Shown: positions 36,486-45,420 of the stretch, one piece after another
Layout: each line of letters starts with the position of its first letter
Numbering within the stretch: position 1 is the first letter of the stretch
Assembly: GCF_013201725.1 (NCBI RefSeq)
Contig: NZ_CP053835.1
Coordinates: forward strand, 744,001 to 808,000
Reading direction: 5' to 3'
DNA from: Arcobacter defluvii
Lineage (GTDB): Bacteria; Campylobacterota; Campylobacteria; Campylobacterales; Arcobacteraceae
DNA length: 64,000 nucleotides
Notes under the pieces: model-generated
Told to the model about the DNA's origin: nothing
The model's input: the letters and a program-made list of their open reading frames with translations, nothing else
Database searches by the model: none
Translations under genes and position numbers: made by a program

Positions 36486-36505
36486 AGCATAATATTATGC
36501 TCTAC
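36482..36505. terminator. 24-bp perfect palindrome at convergent GNAT / rpiB ends
   Basis: GTAGAGCATAAT and its exact complement are contiguous and contain both stop codons (TAG 36483-36485 plus, TAA 36495-36497 minus). No T-tract follows, so terminator strength is uncertain, but position suggests bidirectional termination. Confidence 0.55.
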
Positions 36506-36950
36506 AACTTCCCATTTTCCCTAAGGCATTGATTTTTTCAACTCTTTGAGAATGTCTTCCACCTTCAAATGAAGCTTTATCCCAAGCATCAACGATAGCT
36601 TCAATCATTCCATAACCTGAAACTCTTTCGCCTAAACAAATAACATTTGCATCGTTATGTTCTCTTGCCATTTTTGCAGAGTATTCATTGTGGCATAAAG
36701 CGGCTCTTATTCCATCAAATTTATTTGCAGCCATACTCATACCTATTCCTGAACCACAAATTAAAATTCCTTTAGAACCTTCATCTTCTAATACATTCTT
36801 ACAAACAAGTGCAGCAAAATCAGGATAATCAACTCTATTTTTATTATTTGGACCTAAATCTATAACTTCATGTCCTTTTTTCTCAAAAAGTTCTTTAACA
36901 TAAGCTTTGATGTCTATTCCCGCATGATCAGCACCAATATAATATCTCAT
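36495..36950 (-). CDS. rpiB: Ribose-5-phosphate isomerase B
   Basis: The 151-residue protein has the RpiB features ADHAGIDIKAYV at the N-terminus, the catalytic Cys in GILICGSGIGMSMAANK (about 66), and the later HNDANVICLGER. It interconverts ribulose-5-phosphate and ribose-5-phosphate in the pentose phosphate pathway. Its start is 1 base from the lepB stop, part of folD-lepB-rpiB. Confidence 0.94.
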   Translation of the reverse strand: MRYYIGADHAGIDIKAYVKELFEKKGHEVIDLGPNNKNRVDYPDFAALVCKNVLEDEGSKGILICGSGIGMSMAANKFDGIRAALCHNEYSAKMAREHNDANVICLGERVSGYGMIEAIVDAWDKASFEGGRHSQRVEKINALGKMGSCRA

Positions 36951-37735
36951 TAATAGATTCCTTCTTGATGATTTATTTCTATATTTTTTGTATCCATATT
37001 TTCTTCAATACTTTTTACACTTTTTAGAACTCTATCCCATCTGATTTCTTTATTCTCATCCCAAGAAAAATATACAAACCAAGGTGTTCCTACAATAAAT
37101 TTATATGGAACTGTTCCCCAAAATCTTGAGTCATTTGAGTGATCTCTATTGTCTCCCATCATAAATGTTTCATCTTCAGGAACAATTATAGGCATCATAT
37201 TAAATAATTCACTAGGATTTAAACCATTATTTACAACAGATGGATCATGATGAATTCCAGGATGTTCATGCATATAAGGATCAACAACCCAAAGTTTATC
37301 TTCAACTTCAATAATATTTTCTTTTGGATAATTTGCTTTTACAAATTCATTACCTTCTTTTGGATGTAATAAAAGATGTTTATCTTTTATTGCAACTAAA
37401 TCTCCACCTGTTGCAACTGCTCTTTTTACATAGTGAATTGTTTCATTTTTAGGATATCTAAAAACAACAATATCACCACGTTTTGGTCTTTCACCTTCAA
37501 TTAAATGACCATTTCCATTAAAATCAGGTAAAACTTTTATTTCAAGCCATGGAATTCTTGGTGTTGGAATTCCATATGAAAATTTTTTTACAAAAAGCAT
37601 ATCTCCAATAAGTAAAGTATTTTTCATACTTCCACTTGGAATTACAAATGCTTGTGCAATAAAAAATATAATTGCAAGAACTATTACTATTGTTCCCGTC
37701 CATGAAGAGGACCAGTTATATATTTTTTTTAACAT
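36950..37735 (-). CDS. lepB: Signal peptidase I
   Basis: The 261-residue protein has an N-terminal membrane anchor (about 15-32), the catalytic Ser S36 in IPSGSMKNTL, the catalytic Lys K104 in HYVKRAVATGGD, and the late GDNRDHSNDSRFWGTVP box. It cleaves signal peptides of exported proteins on the periplasmic face, for example the TonB receptor and amidase here. It sits directly after folD. Confidence 0.96.
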   Translation of the reverse strand: MLKKIYNWSSSWTGTIVIVLAIIFFIAQAFVIPSGSMKNTLLIGDMLFVKKFSYGIPTPRIPWLEIKVLPDFNGNGHLIEGERPKRGDIVVFRYPKNETIHYVKRAVATGGDLVAIKDKHLLLHPKEGNEFVKANYPKENIIEVEDKLWVVDPYMHEHPGIHHDPSVVNNGLNPSELFNMMPIIVPEDETFMMGDNRDHSNDSRFWGTVPYKFIVGTPWFVYFSWDENKEIRWDRVLKSVKSIEENMDTKNIEINHQEGIY

Positions 37736-38596
37736 TTATTTTATTTCTCTTTTATCTCTTAATTTAGCAGCTTTGATAGTATTTTTTAATAACATAGCAA
37801 TAGTCATTGGACCAACTCCACCAGGAACTGGAGTTAAAAAAGAACATTTATCTTTTAAACCTTCAAAATCAGCATCTCCAACTAATTTTCCAGTTTCAAG
37901 TCTATTAATACCAACATCAATAACAACAGCGCCATCTTTTACCATATCAGCTTTTAATAGATATGGAACTCCAACTGCAATTACAACAATATCAGCTGCA
38001 AGTGTATGAGCTTTTAAATCTTTTGTTCTTGAATTACAAACAGTTACAGTTGCTTTTGCATTGATTAAAAGTGAAGCCATTGGTTTTCCAACAATATCAC
38101 TACTTCCAATAACTACAACATTTTTTCCACTTAATTCAATCCCATACTCTTCAAACATTCTCATAACACCAAATGGAGTTGCAGGTAAAAAGGCATCAAG
38201 ATTTGAAACCATTCTTCCTACGTTGTATGGATGGAAACCATCAACATCTTTTAAAGGATTAATTGCTTCAAGAACAATTGTTGTATCAATATGTTTAGGA
38301 AGTGGAAGTTGAACTAAAATACCATCAAGTTTTGGATTTTCATTCATTCTTGCAATTGTTTCAAGTAATTCTTCTTGAGTTATACTTTCAGGCATTTCAT
38401 GAACAACAGAGTAGATTCCTGCATTTTTACATGATTTTGCTTTACTTGCTACATAAGTTGCACTTGCTGGATCATTTCCAACTAAAATTACTGCAAGTCC
38501 TGGAGTTATTTGTTTCTCTTCTACAAGTTGGGCAACTTCAACTTTAACTTCTTCTTTGATTTTTTCAGATAATGCTTTTCCATCTAATAATATCAT
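37736..38596 (-). CDS. folD: Bifunctional methylenetetrahydrofolate dehydrogenase/cyclohydrolase
   Basis: The 286-residue protein has the two FolD signatures, YVASKAKSCKNAGI (with the catalytic Lys) at about 50-63 and PVPGGVGPMTIAMLLKNT at about 258-275. It also has ILVQLPLPKHI and the NADP-fold VVIGSSDIVGKP. It interconverts one-carbon tetrahydrofolate forms. First gene of folD-lepB-rpiB; glyA in this window feeds the same pathway. Confidence 0.96.
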   Translation of the reverse strand: MILLDGKALSEKIKEEVKVEVAQLVEEKQITPGLAVILVGNDPASATYVASKAKSCKNAGIYSVVHEMPESITQEELLETIARMNENPKLDGILVQLPLPKHIDTTIVLEAINPLKDVDGFHPYNVGRMVSNLDAFLPATPFGVMRMFEEYGIELSGKNVVVIGSSDIVGKPMASLLINAKATVTVCNSRTKDLKAHTLAADIVVIAVGVPYLLKADMVKDGAVVIDVGINRLETGKLVGDADFEGLKDKCSFLTPVPGGVGPMTIAMLLKNTIKAAKLRDKREIK

Positions 38597-38713
38597 CGGA
38601 TTTTAACCTTATATTTGTTTTTTATTGAGGTAATTATGTTATCTAAAATTCTATTAATAAAAGTTAAATAAATAATTAATAAAAACTTAAACCAATATTT
38701 AGTTAAAATTAAA

Positions 38714-38719
38714 TATAAT
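38714..38719 (+). promoter_or_regulatory. -10 box for rplY-pth
   Basis: TATAAT followed by CCCGTC, 38 bp before the rplY ATG, within the 160-bp divergent gap from folD. AT-rich T/A tracts lie upstream as usual in this group. Confidence 0.6.
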
Positions 38720-38756
38720 CCCGTCTCAAATTATAAAATTAAACAAAAGGATCGTT

Positions 38757-39293
38757 ATGTTAGAGGGTATCATTAGAGATAGTATGACAAAACAAGCTAC
38801 TAAAACTTTAAGAAGAGAAGGATATTTAATTGCAAATATCTACGGTAAAGGTTTAGAAAATATTTCAGCTGCATTTAAAAGAAATGAATTTATTAAATTC
38901 TTAAGAAATAAAGAAACATTAGCATTTGATGTTAATTTATCTGGAAATGTATTAAAAGTTGTAGTTCAAGAGTATCAAAAATGTCCATTAACTTCTGAGT
39001 TATTACATGTTGATTTAATGGTTGCACAAGCAGGTGTTAAAACTTCATATAAAATTCCAGTTAAAACTACAGGTATTGCTAAAGGTCTTAAAAATAAAGG
39101 TCTTTTAATGGTTCATACAAAAAGAGTACCTGTTAAATGTACAATTGAAGAATTACCAAACAATATTACTTTAGATGTAACAAATTTAGATACAGGTGAT
39201 AATATCTTAATTAGAGATTTAACTTTACCAGAAAATATAGATTGTTTCTTAGATCCAAGAGTACCAGTTGTTGGTGTAATTAAAGCTAAATAA
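38757..39293 (+). CDS. rplY: 50S ribosomal protein L25 (CTC form)
   Basis: The 178-residue protein has the L25 5S-rRNA-binding N-domain ([19 protein letters not shown]) and the longer CTC C-terminal domain with [25 protein letters not shown]. It binds 5S rRNA in the large subunit. Start has AAGGA upstream. pth follows, a common arrangement in Campylobacterota and many bacteria. Confidence 0.95.
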   Translation: MLEGIIRDSMTKQATKTLRREGYLIANIYGKGLENISAAFKRNEFIKFLRNKETLAFDVNLSGNVLKVVVQEYQKCPLTSELLHVDLMVAQAGVKTSYKIPVKTTGIAKGLKNKGLLMVHTKRVPVKCTIEELPNNITLDVTNLDTGDNILIRDLTLPENIDCFLDPRVPVVGVIKAK

Positions 39294-39302
39294 TAAAAAT
39301 TT

Positions 39303-39854
39303 ATGCATTTAATCGTAGGTCTTGGAAATATTGGTGAAAAGTATCATTTAACAAGACATAATATAGGATTTTTAGTTATCGATGAGATGACTAAAAATCT
39401 TTCTACTTCAAATATAAATAATTCAAATTTCCAATCAACACTTTTAAAATCAGGATATAACCTTTTTGCAAAACCAACAACATATATGAATAATTCGGGT
39501 GTTGCTGTTCATGCTATAAAAGAGTATTACAAAATTGAGTTAGAGAATATTATTGTAATTCATGATGATTTAGATTTACCATTTGGAACAGTAAAGTTTA
39601 AAATTGGTGGTGGGCATGGTGGACACAATGGTCTTAGATCTTTAGATTCTCACATTGGAAAAGATTATATTAGGGTTAGAATAGGAATTGGAAAACCAAC
39701 AGATAAAAATGATGTTGCAAATTATGTATTAAGTAACTTTTCAAAAGAAGAGTTAAATAAATTGCAAGATATAATACCACATACTATAAAAGCGATAGAA
39801 GCACTTAAAACTGAAGAAATCGATTATGTAAAATCTAAATTTACATTGAAGTAA
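39303..39854 (+). CDS. pth: Peptidyl-tRNA hydrolase
   Basis: The 183-residue protein begins HLIVGLGNIGEKYHLTRHN; H19 is the catalytic His. FAKPTTYMNNSG and IVIHDDLDLPFG (catalytic Asp) and the GGHGGHNGLRS loop complete the family set. It recycles peptidyl-tRNAs that drop off the ribosome. It lies 9 bp after rplY. Confidence 0.96.
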   Translation: MHLIVGLGNIGEKYHLTRHNIGFLVIDEMTKNLSTSNINNSNFQSTLLKSGYNLFAKPTTYMNNSGVAVHAIKEYYKIELENIIVIHDDLDLPFGTVKFKIGGGHGGHNGLRSLDSHIGKDYIRVRIGIGKPTDKNDVANYVLSNFSKEELNKLQDIIPHTIKAIEALKTEEIDYVKSKFTLK

Positions 39855-39856
39855 AC

Positions 39857-40924
39857 ATGAGCATATTAACAAAATATATTTTAAAAAGATACATACTTAA
39901 TTTTATTATTGTCTTAATCTCTCTTGAACTATTTTTTGTTGGAATTGATTATTTACAAAATTTTAAAAATGTTCCAACATCAGCAAATTTACAATTACTT
40001 TATATTTTATACAACAGTTTTTTTACTTTAACTTTAGCCTTACCCTTATCGATAGTTTTTGGTTGGGTTATTACTTTAGTAGTTTTTGTAAGAAATAATG
40101 AATTTGTTGCATTTAATGCTCTTGGTGCTACAAGAAAAGAGATATTTATGCCAGTTGTTTCAATTTCAATTTTACTATTATTTTTATTGATTTTTTTACA
40201 GATGACACCTCTTGCTTATTCTTATGATCAAAAAAGAAAGATATTAAATAATGAATATTTCACAAGTACAAAAAATGATATTTTTTTAAAATATAATGAT
40301 TATTATGTATATTTTGAAAAATTATTACCTTTAGAAAAAAGAGCTGAAAATATACATATCTTTAGAGTAAATAATAGTGATGTTGTTGAAAGTATTATAG
40401 GAGAAAAAGCATATTTTCAAAATAATAGATGGTATGTTGTTAATGTTAAAATAATAAATAAACCCGAAAATATTGATGTAGATAATTCAAAATTAGATAT
40501 AAAATATGAAAAATTTTTACATACTTTAGATGGATTTAAACCAAAAATTTTAGATAATGTATATGAAAGTAAAACAGATTTTTCTATTTTTGATGCAATT
40601 TCTGCATTGGTTTTATTAAAAGAACAAGGTATAAATACCCAAAAAATCAGAGGAGTGCTATATAATCAATTAGTTATTCCATTTTTTGTTATTCCTATAT
40701 TATTATTAATTTATGCATATGCATCTTTAAATAGTAGATTTTTTAATATTGGAAAGTTTACTTCTCTTTCAATTTTTGGAACATTGATTGTATGGGGATT
40801 TTTCTTTATGTTATTCAAACTTACAAGTTCAGGCAGTATTACTCCTGAAATATCTTTATTATTACCAATGTTATTTTGGTTGATTTTCTCTACATCTGTT
40901 TATAATAAAAAAATAAATTCTTAA
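39857..40924 (+). CDS. LptF/LptG-family LPS export permease
   Basis: The 355-residue protein has the YjgP/YjgQ (LptF/G) layout: TM1 about 10-30, TM2 about 50-80, TM3 about 95-125, a periplasmic beta-jellyroll of about 135 residues, then three C-terminal helices from about 275. ALGATRKEIFMPV is the coupling-helix block. The permease works with LptB to move LPS to the outer membrane. It begins 2 bp after pth. I cannot decide between LptF and LptG. Confidence 0.85.
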   Translation: MSILTKYILKRYILNFIIVLISLELFFVGIDYLQNFKNVPTSANLQLLYILYNSFFTLTLALPLSIVFGWVITLVVFVRNNEFVAFNALGATRKEIFMPVVSISILLLFLLIFLQMTPLAYSYDQKRKILNNEYFTSTKNDIFLKYNDYYVYFEKLLPLEKRAENIHIFRVNNSDVVESIIGEKAYFQNNRWYVVNVKIINKPENIDVDNSKLDIKYEKFLHTLDGFKPKILDNVYESKTDFSIFDAISALVLLKEQGINTQKIRGVLYNQLVIPFFVIPILLLIYAYASLNSRFFNIGKFTSLSIFGTLIVWGFFFMLFKLTSSGSITPEISLLLPMLFWLIFSTSVYNKKINS

Positions 40925-40938
40925 AAGGCTAAAACAAA

Positions 40939-41385
40939 ATGAGATCTCATGTTAAGGCATATGGTGTTGTACCATATATGGTAAAAGGTGATGATATAAA
41001 AATATTATTATGCCGTTCAATTGCAAGTAAAGATAAATGGGGTTGTTTAAAAGGAACAAAAAATAGAAACGAAACAGCTTATGAATGTGCAAAAAGAGAG
41101 TTTATTGAAGAGAGTTCAATAAATGTTGATATTGCATTATTTGAAGATTATTTTGAACAAATAAATATAGACAAAGATATTGGTATTTGGTTAGTAAATA
41201 GTAAAAATATTGAAGATTTAGAAAAATATTTTTTAAATGATACTTTAAAAAGTAACTATTTATCTTGGGAAAATTCAAAAGTAAAGTTTTTTTCTTTAAA
41301 TAATCTTCCAAGAATTAAAAATAAACAAGAGATTTTAATAAAAGAAATTACGGATTTTTTAAAAAGTAAGAATCTACACCATTAG
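40939..41385 (+). CDS. NUDIX-domain hydrolase
   Basis: The 148-residue protein has a NUDIX box, GTKNRNETAYECAKREFIEESSI, close to the GX5EX7REUXEEXGU consensus, with the REFIEES metal-binding Glu residues. The last G of the consensus is replaced by Ser. An N-terminal SHVKAYGVVPYM strand fits. It hydrolyses a nucleoside diphosphate derivative, unknown which. Its last 38 bp overlap the convergent amidase gene's 3' end. Confidence 0.85.
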   Translation: MRSHVKAYGVVPYMVKGDDIKILLCRSIASKDKWGCLKGTKNRNETAYECAKREFIEESSINVDIALFEDYFEQINIDKDIGIWLVNSKNIEDLEKYFLNDTLKSNYLSWENSKVKFFSLNNLPRIKNKQEILIKEITDFLKSKNLHH

Positions 41386-43099
41386 CAATTCCATTTGCTA
41401 ATAGTTGTTGATACTCTTTATTATACAATCTACGACTCTCTTCAGGATGAGATATATATCCTAACTCAACTAAAATTGATGGCATTTGTGCTCCAACTAA
41501 AACCCAAAATGGTCCTTCTCTTACACCTGAGTCACCTACATCTTTATATTTAGTACGAGCTGATTGCAAAATTCCAGCTTGTACATCAATTGCTAATTTA
41601 TGAGATGCAGTTATTCTTGGACGATTTAATGATTCTAAAAATACATCTTTAGAAGAAGAACTCATTTCTCTTATATCTGATTTATTTTCAAGTGCTGCTA
41701 CTCTTTTTGCTCTTTCACTTCTTGCTGGACTTAAGAAGAATGTTTCTATTCCAGCAACTTCATGAGCTTTTTCTTTTGGTACAGCATTAGTGTGAATAGA
41801 AATAAATATATCAGCATTTTTCTCATTTGCCAAAATAGTTCTATTCATAACTTTTATAAATCTATCATTGTTTCTTGTTAAAAATACTTTGTAACCTCTT
41901 TGTTTTAAAATAGTATATAAATATTTTGAAACATTTAGGTTTATAACTTTTTCATATTTTTTGTTTGGTCCAACTGCTCCAACATCATCTCCACCATGTC
42001 CAGCATCTATAACAATAATTTTATTTATTATTCTTTGTGGTGTAGTTTTAACAGCAGTATCTGTAGGTGTATTTACTGTAATTATTAATTCTCTTTGATT
42101 TAAAGAATAATTAATTTTACTATTTACTTTATTCGTTAATCTAATTCTTACTAAATTATTGCCATTTTGTGTTGAAACTATTTTGTCAATACCTAGAATA
42201 TTTAATTTTAAAGGAACAATATATTTGTATTTTCCATCTATATCAAAAATATTTTCATAGTTTCCATTTTGTTTAAAAGCTCTAAACTTGATATTGTTTT
42301 TTGAATAATTTTTATTAAATTTAACAATGATTTTATTATCTTCAGTTGTTATTAATCTAATAGAATTTTTTTCATCAATAAAATCATTTGTTGGATTCTT
42401 TACTTCTTTTATAGGAGTAATTTCTTCTATTTTTTTATCTAATATTGGTTCTTTTATCTTATTAGATGGAAGATTATTTACTGTAATAATAATTTGCCGT
42501 TTATTTATACTTATTGATGAACTGATAGCTTTTTTATCTGATAATACTATTCTCAAAACATTTGGTTTAAATTGTCCAAGAGTTATTTTATCTAATCCAT
42601 TAATATCAAGTTTAGTAGGTATTGCATCTTTAAAATAACCATTTATATCAAACACATCTTTATATAAACTTGTTTGATTTAACTCAAAAAATTTAATATC
42701 ATTTTTATCAATATCAACATTAAAATCAATAATAATTTGATTATTTGACGTATAAACAGATTTTATAGAGTAAATAATATTAGATGAATTACTATTTTTC
42801 TTATTATCAGATGCTTTTTCTATATTAATTGAAGAAGATGTATTGTTTTGAGAATTTTTATTTTGACGAGAGATAAGAATTTCTAATTTTTTCTTATCAG
42901 GGCGAACATCTTTTTTTAATTTTTCACCTAATTCAATCACTTTTTTTAGTTCATCAATCTTTAGCTGCTCATCTTTTTTCAAAGCAGCTTTTAAAAACTC
43001 TATTTTTGCTGCTCGATATTGTTGTTCTAAATTATCAATATAAGAATTTGCAAATAACAGATTAAATGTGATGATTAGAATAAAAAATTTTTTAAAGAT
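41348..43099 (-). CDS. N-acetylmuramoyl-L-alanine amidase with AMIN-like repeats; non-canonical start
   Basis: The C-terminal Amidase_3 domain has IDAGHGGDDVGA (zinc His), NEKNADIFISIHTNA (second zinc His) and ILVELGYISHPEE (catalytic Glu). Two similar AMIN-like repeats lie before it (each containing a ..FDI.G.(Y/F)K...P.KL.I.G.DKI pattern). The N-terminus is a signal peptide (KKFFILIITFNLLFANS) that can only be read from upstream of the TTG at 42982. The open frame there, up to TAA 43151-43153, holds no ATG, GTG or TTG. The best choices are ATC 43099 (GGAG at seven-base spacing) or ATA 43105 (overlapping the upstream stop as ATAG). I list the first. It splits septal peptidoglycan during division. 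Confidence 0.8.
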   Translation of the reverse strand: MFKKFFILIITFNLLFANSYIDNLEQQYRAAKIEFLKAALKKDEQLKIDELKKVIELGEKLKKDVRPDKKKLEILISRQNKNSQNNTSSSINIEKASDNKKNSNSSNIIYSIKSVYTSNNQIIIDFNVDIDKNDIKFFELNQTSLYKDVFDINGYFKDAIPTKLDINGLDKITLGQFKPNVLRIVLSDKKAISSSISINKRQIIITVNNLPSNKIKEPILDKKIEEITPIKEVKNPTNDFIDEKNSIRLITTEDNKIIVKFNKNYSKNNIKFRAFKQNGNYENIFDIDGKYKYIVPLKLNILGIDKIVSTQNGNNLVRIRLTNKVNSKINYSLNQRELIITVNTPTDTAVKTTPQRIINKIIVIDAGHGGDDVGAVGPNKKYEKVINLNVSKYLYTILKQRGYKVFLTRNNDRFIKVMNRTILANEKNADIFISIHTNAVPKEKAHEVAGIETFFLSPARSERAKRVAALENKSDIREMSSSSKDVFLESLNRPRITASHKLAIDVQAGILQSARTKYKDVGDSGVREGPFWVLVGAQMPSILVELGYISHPEESRRLYNKEYQQLLANGIANGVDSYFLKNP

Positions 43100-43101
43100 T
43101 T

Positions 43102-44181
43102 CTATTCTCCCATAGTTAATTTTTGCATTAATTCTTTTACTGTAATTATTTTATCAATTCTATAACCATTTGAACCTGAGAAAAATAGACCAGTTTCAAG
43201 ATCACCTTTATATGCTGCTCCTAGTCTATCTGCAATACAATATCCAACAAGTTTAGCTTCATGACCTCTATTACATGGACTTACACAATTTGAAACACAC
43301 TGAACTTTAGGTGCAGTATGATTTTCAATCGAAAATTGCAGATTTGTTCTTACACCACGTGCTGGAAGTCCAACAGGAGATTTCATAAGTTGAATATCTT
43401 CTTTTTTAGCATTAAGTAATACATTTTTAAAGTTTGCATCAGCATCACATTCAAATGTTCCTATAAATCTAGTTGCCATTTGAACACCAGCACAACCCAT
43501 TGCTAAAAATTTGTCTATGTCTTTTTTATCCCAAACTCCACCAGCTGCAATAACTGGAATATTTCCCCATTTTTTTGCTTCTTCTATTACTGGAGGAACA
43601 ATATTTTCTAACTGGAACTCTTCTTTATAACAATCTTCATATTTAAATCCTTGATGTCCACCACTTAGAGGTCCTTCAACAATAATTGCATCAGGAATTT
43701 TGTTATATCTTTCCCATTTTTTACAAATAAGTTTTAAAGCCCTTGCACTTGAAACTATTGGTACAAGTGCAACATCAGGATAATCTTTTGTAAATTCAGG
43801 CATATTTGTAGGAAGTCCAGCACCTGTAATAATAATATTAGCACCTGCTTCACAAGCATCATGAACAACTCTTCCATAATCATTTATTGCATACAATACA
43901 TTACAAGCAAGTGGAGCATCTCCACAAATTTTTCTAGCATTATCAAAAATCTCTTTTAAAGCATCTTTACTATAAAAATTGATTACATCTTTAGGCTTAT
44001 CTTTTTTTGTAATTATGTGAACATTCTCACTTTTATTTTTATAATATCCTGTTCCAACAGCTGAAATTACACCAAGTCCACCTTCTAAACTAACGCTTCC
44101 AGCTAATTGATCCCAACTTATTCCTACACCCATTCCACCTTGTATGATTGGATGCTTTATTTCATACTTTCCTATTCTCAA
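43102..44181 (-). CDS. Nitronate monooxygenase / FabK-like flavoprotein
   Basis: The 359-residue FMN TIM-barrel protein has KHPIIQGGMGVGISWDQLAG at the N-terminus, IIVEGPLSGGHQGF (the conserved His region), IPVIAAGGVWDKKDI and GCAGVQMATRFIGTFECDA. A Cys-rich segment (VQCVSNCVSPC) near 298-308 is notable. Family members oxidise nitronates or act as enoyl-ACP reductases; I cannot decide. Starts TTG 44181, with AAGG upstream. It is the gene before the amidase in the same direction. Confidence 0.8.
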   Translation of the reverse strand: MRIGKYEIKHPIIQGGMGVGISWDQLAGSVSLEGGLGVISAVGTGYYKNKSENVHIITKKDKPKDVINFYSKDALKEIFDNARKICGDAPLACNVLYAINDYGRVVHDACEAGANIIITGAGLPTNMPEFTKDYPDVALVPIVSSARALKLICKKWERYNKIPDAIIVEGPLSGGHQGFKYEDCYKEEFQLENIVPPVIEEAKKWGNIPVIAAGGVWDKKDIDKFLAMGCAGVQMATRFIGTFECDADANFKNVLLNAKKEDIQLMKSPVGLPARGVRTNLQFSIENHTAPKVQCVSNCVSPCNRGHEAKLVGYCIADRLGAAYKGDLETGLFFSGSNGYRIDKIITVKELMQKLTMGE

Positions 44182-44192
44182 AATTAGCCTTT

Positions 44193-45401
44193 CTATTTTA
44201 TTACTATCTTAGCGAAACTTTTTTTACCTTTTTGTAAAATATATTCACCTTTTTCTAAATTTAACTTATCATCATTTATTTTTTCTTGATTAATTGATAC
44301 CGCATTTGCTTTTATATCCCGTCTTGCTTGTGAAGTTGAATCAACTAATTTTGAATCAACTAAAGCTTGACAAATCCAGATAGAATCTTCAAAAATAAAT
44401 TCTGGCATATCTGTTGGAATGTCTTTTTTTGCGAATACTCTTTCAAATTCTTCTTTTGCTTTTTCACCAAAACCAGCACCATGGAATCTATCTACTATTT
44501 CCATTGCTAATTCTTCTTTTACTTTTTTAGGATGTAATGTACCATTTTTTACACCATTTTGAATATCTTCAATTTCTTTTAAAGATTTTGAAGATAATAA
44601 TTCAAAATATCTCCACATTAGTTCATCAGAAATTGAAAGAATTTTTCCAAACATATCAAAAGGTTCATCTGTAACTCCAATATAGTTACCTAAAGATTTA
44701 GACATTTTTTGAACACCATCTAATCCTTCAAGAATTGGCATCATTAAAACAGCTTGTTGTTTTTTACAATTGTATGCTTTTTGTAAAGTTCTTCCCATTA
44801 GAAGATTGAATTTTTGGTCTGTTCCTCCAAGTTCAATATCTGTATTCATAGCAACAGAATCATAACCTTGCAATAAAGGATATAAAAATTCACTTACAGC
44901 TATTGGTGTATTTGATGCATATCTTTTTGAAAAATCATCACGTTCTAACATTCTTGCAACTGTTAAATTTGAAGCAAGTGCAATTAAACCACCTGTTCCT
45001 AACTCTTTTAGCCAAGAACTATTAAATACTACTTGAGTTTTATTTGAATCTAAAATTTTAAATACTTGTTCTTTATATGTTTCTGCATTTTTTAATACTT
45101 GTTCACTACTTAAAACTTTTCTTGTTTCACTTTTCCCTGTTGGATCTCCAATAGTTGCAGTAAAATCTCCAATCAAAAATTGAATAATTCCACCAAATTT
45201 TTGAAAAGTTGCAAGTTTTTGAATTAATACTGTATGTCCTAAATGTAAGTCAGGAGCAGTTGGATCAAAACCAGCTTTTACAAAAAAATTTTCACCTGTT
45301 TCAAAATATTTTTTTATTAATTTTTCAATTGCTTCAATATCAATTATTTCTGCGCATCCTCTTTTTATTTCATTTAATGCTTCTTTAATTCTATTTTCCA
45401 T
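44193..45401 (-). CDS. tyrS: Tyrosyl-tRNA synthetase
   Basis: The 402-residue class I synthetase has [10 protein letters not shown] (HIGH motif, about 48-57), the tyrosine pocket [24 protein letters not shown], and [11 protein letters not shown] (KMSKS). The C-terminal S4-like RNA-binding domain follows ([19 protein letters not shown]...). It charges tRNA-Tyr. The sequence and length match the TyrS2 (YarS-like) branch common in Campylobacterota. Confidence 0.96.
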   Translation of the reverse strand: MENRIKEALNEIKRGCAEIIDIEAIEKLIKKYFETGENFFVKAGFDPTAPDLHLGHTVLIQKLATFQKFGGIIQFLIGDFTATIGDPTGKSETRKVLSSEQVLKNAETYKEQVFKILDSNKTQVVFNSSWLKELGTGGLIALASNLTVARMLERDDFSKRYASNTPIAVSEFLYPLLQGYDSVAMNTDIELGGTDQKFNLLMGRTLQKAYNCKKQQAVLMMPILEGLDGVQKMSKSLGNYIGVTDEPFDMFGKILSISDELMWRYFELLSSKSLKEIEDIQNGVKNGTLHPKKVKEELAMEIVDRFHGAGFGEKAKEEFERVFAKKDIPTDMPEFIFEDSIWICQALVDSKLVDSTSQARRDIKANAVSINQEKINDDKLNLEKGEYILQKGKKSFAKIVIK

Positions 45402-45420
45402 TAATTTTTTAACCCTTTAA

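Noticed and set aside
42982-43000. Amidase starting at TTG 42982
   Set aside because: It would drop the signal peptide that an exported peptidoglycan amidase needs and that is clearly encoded just upstream in frame.
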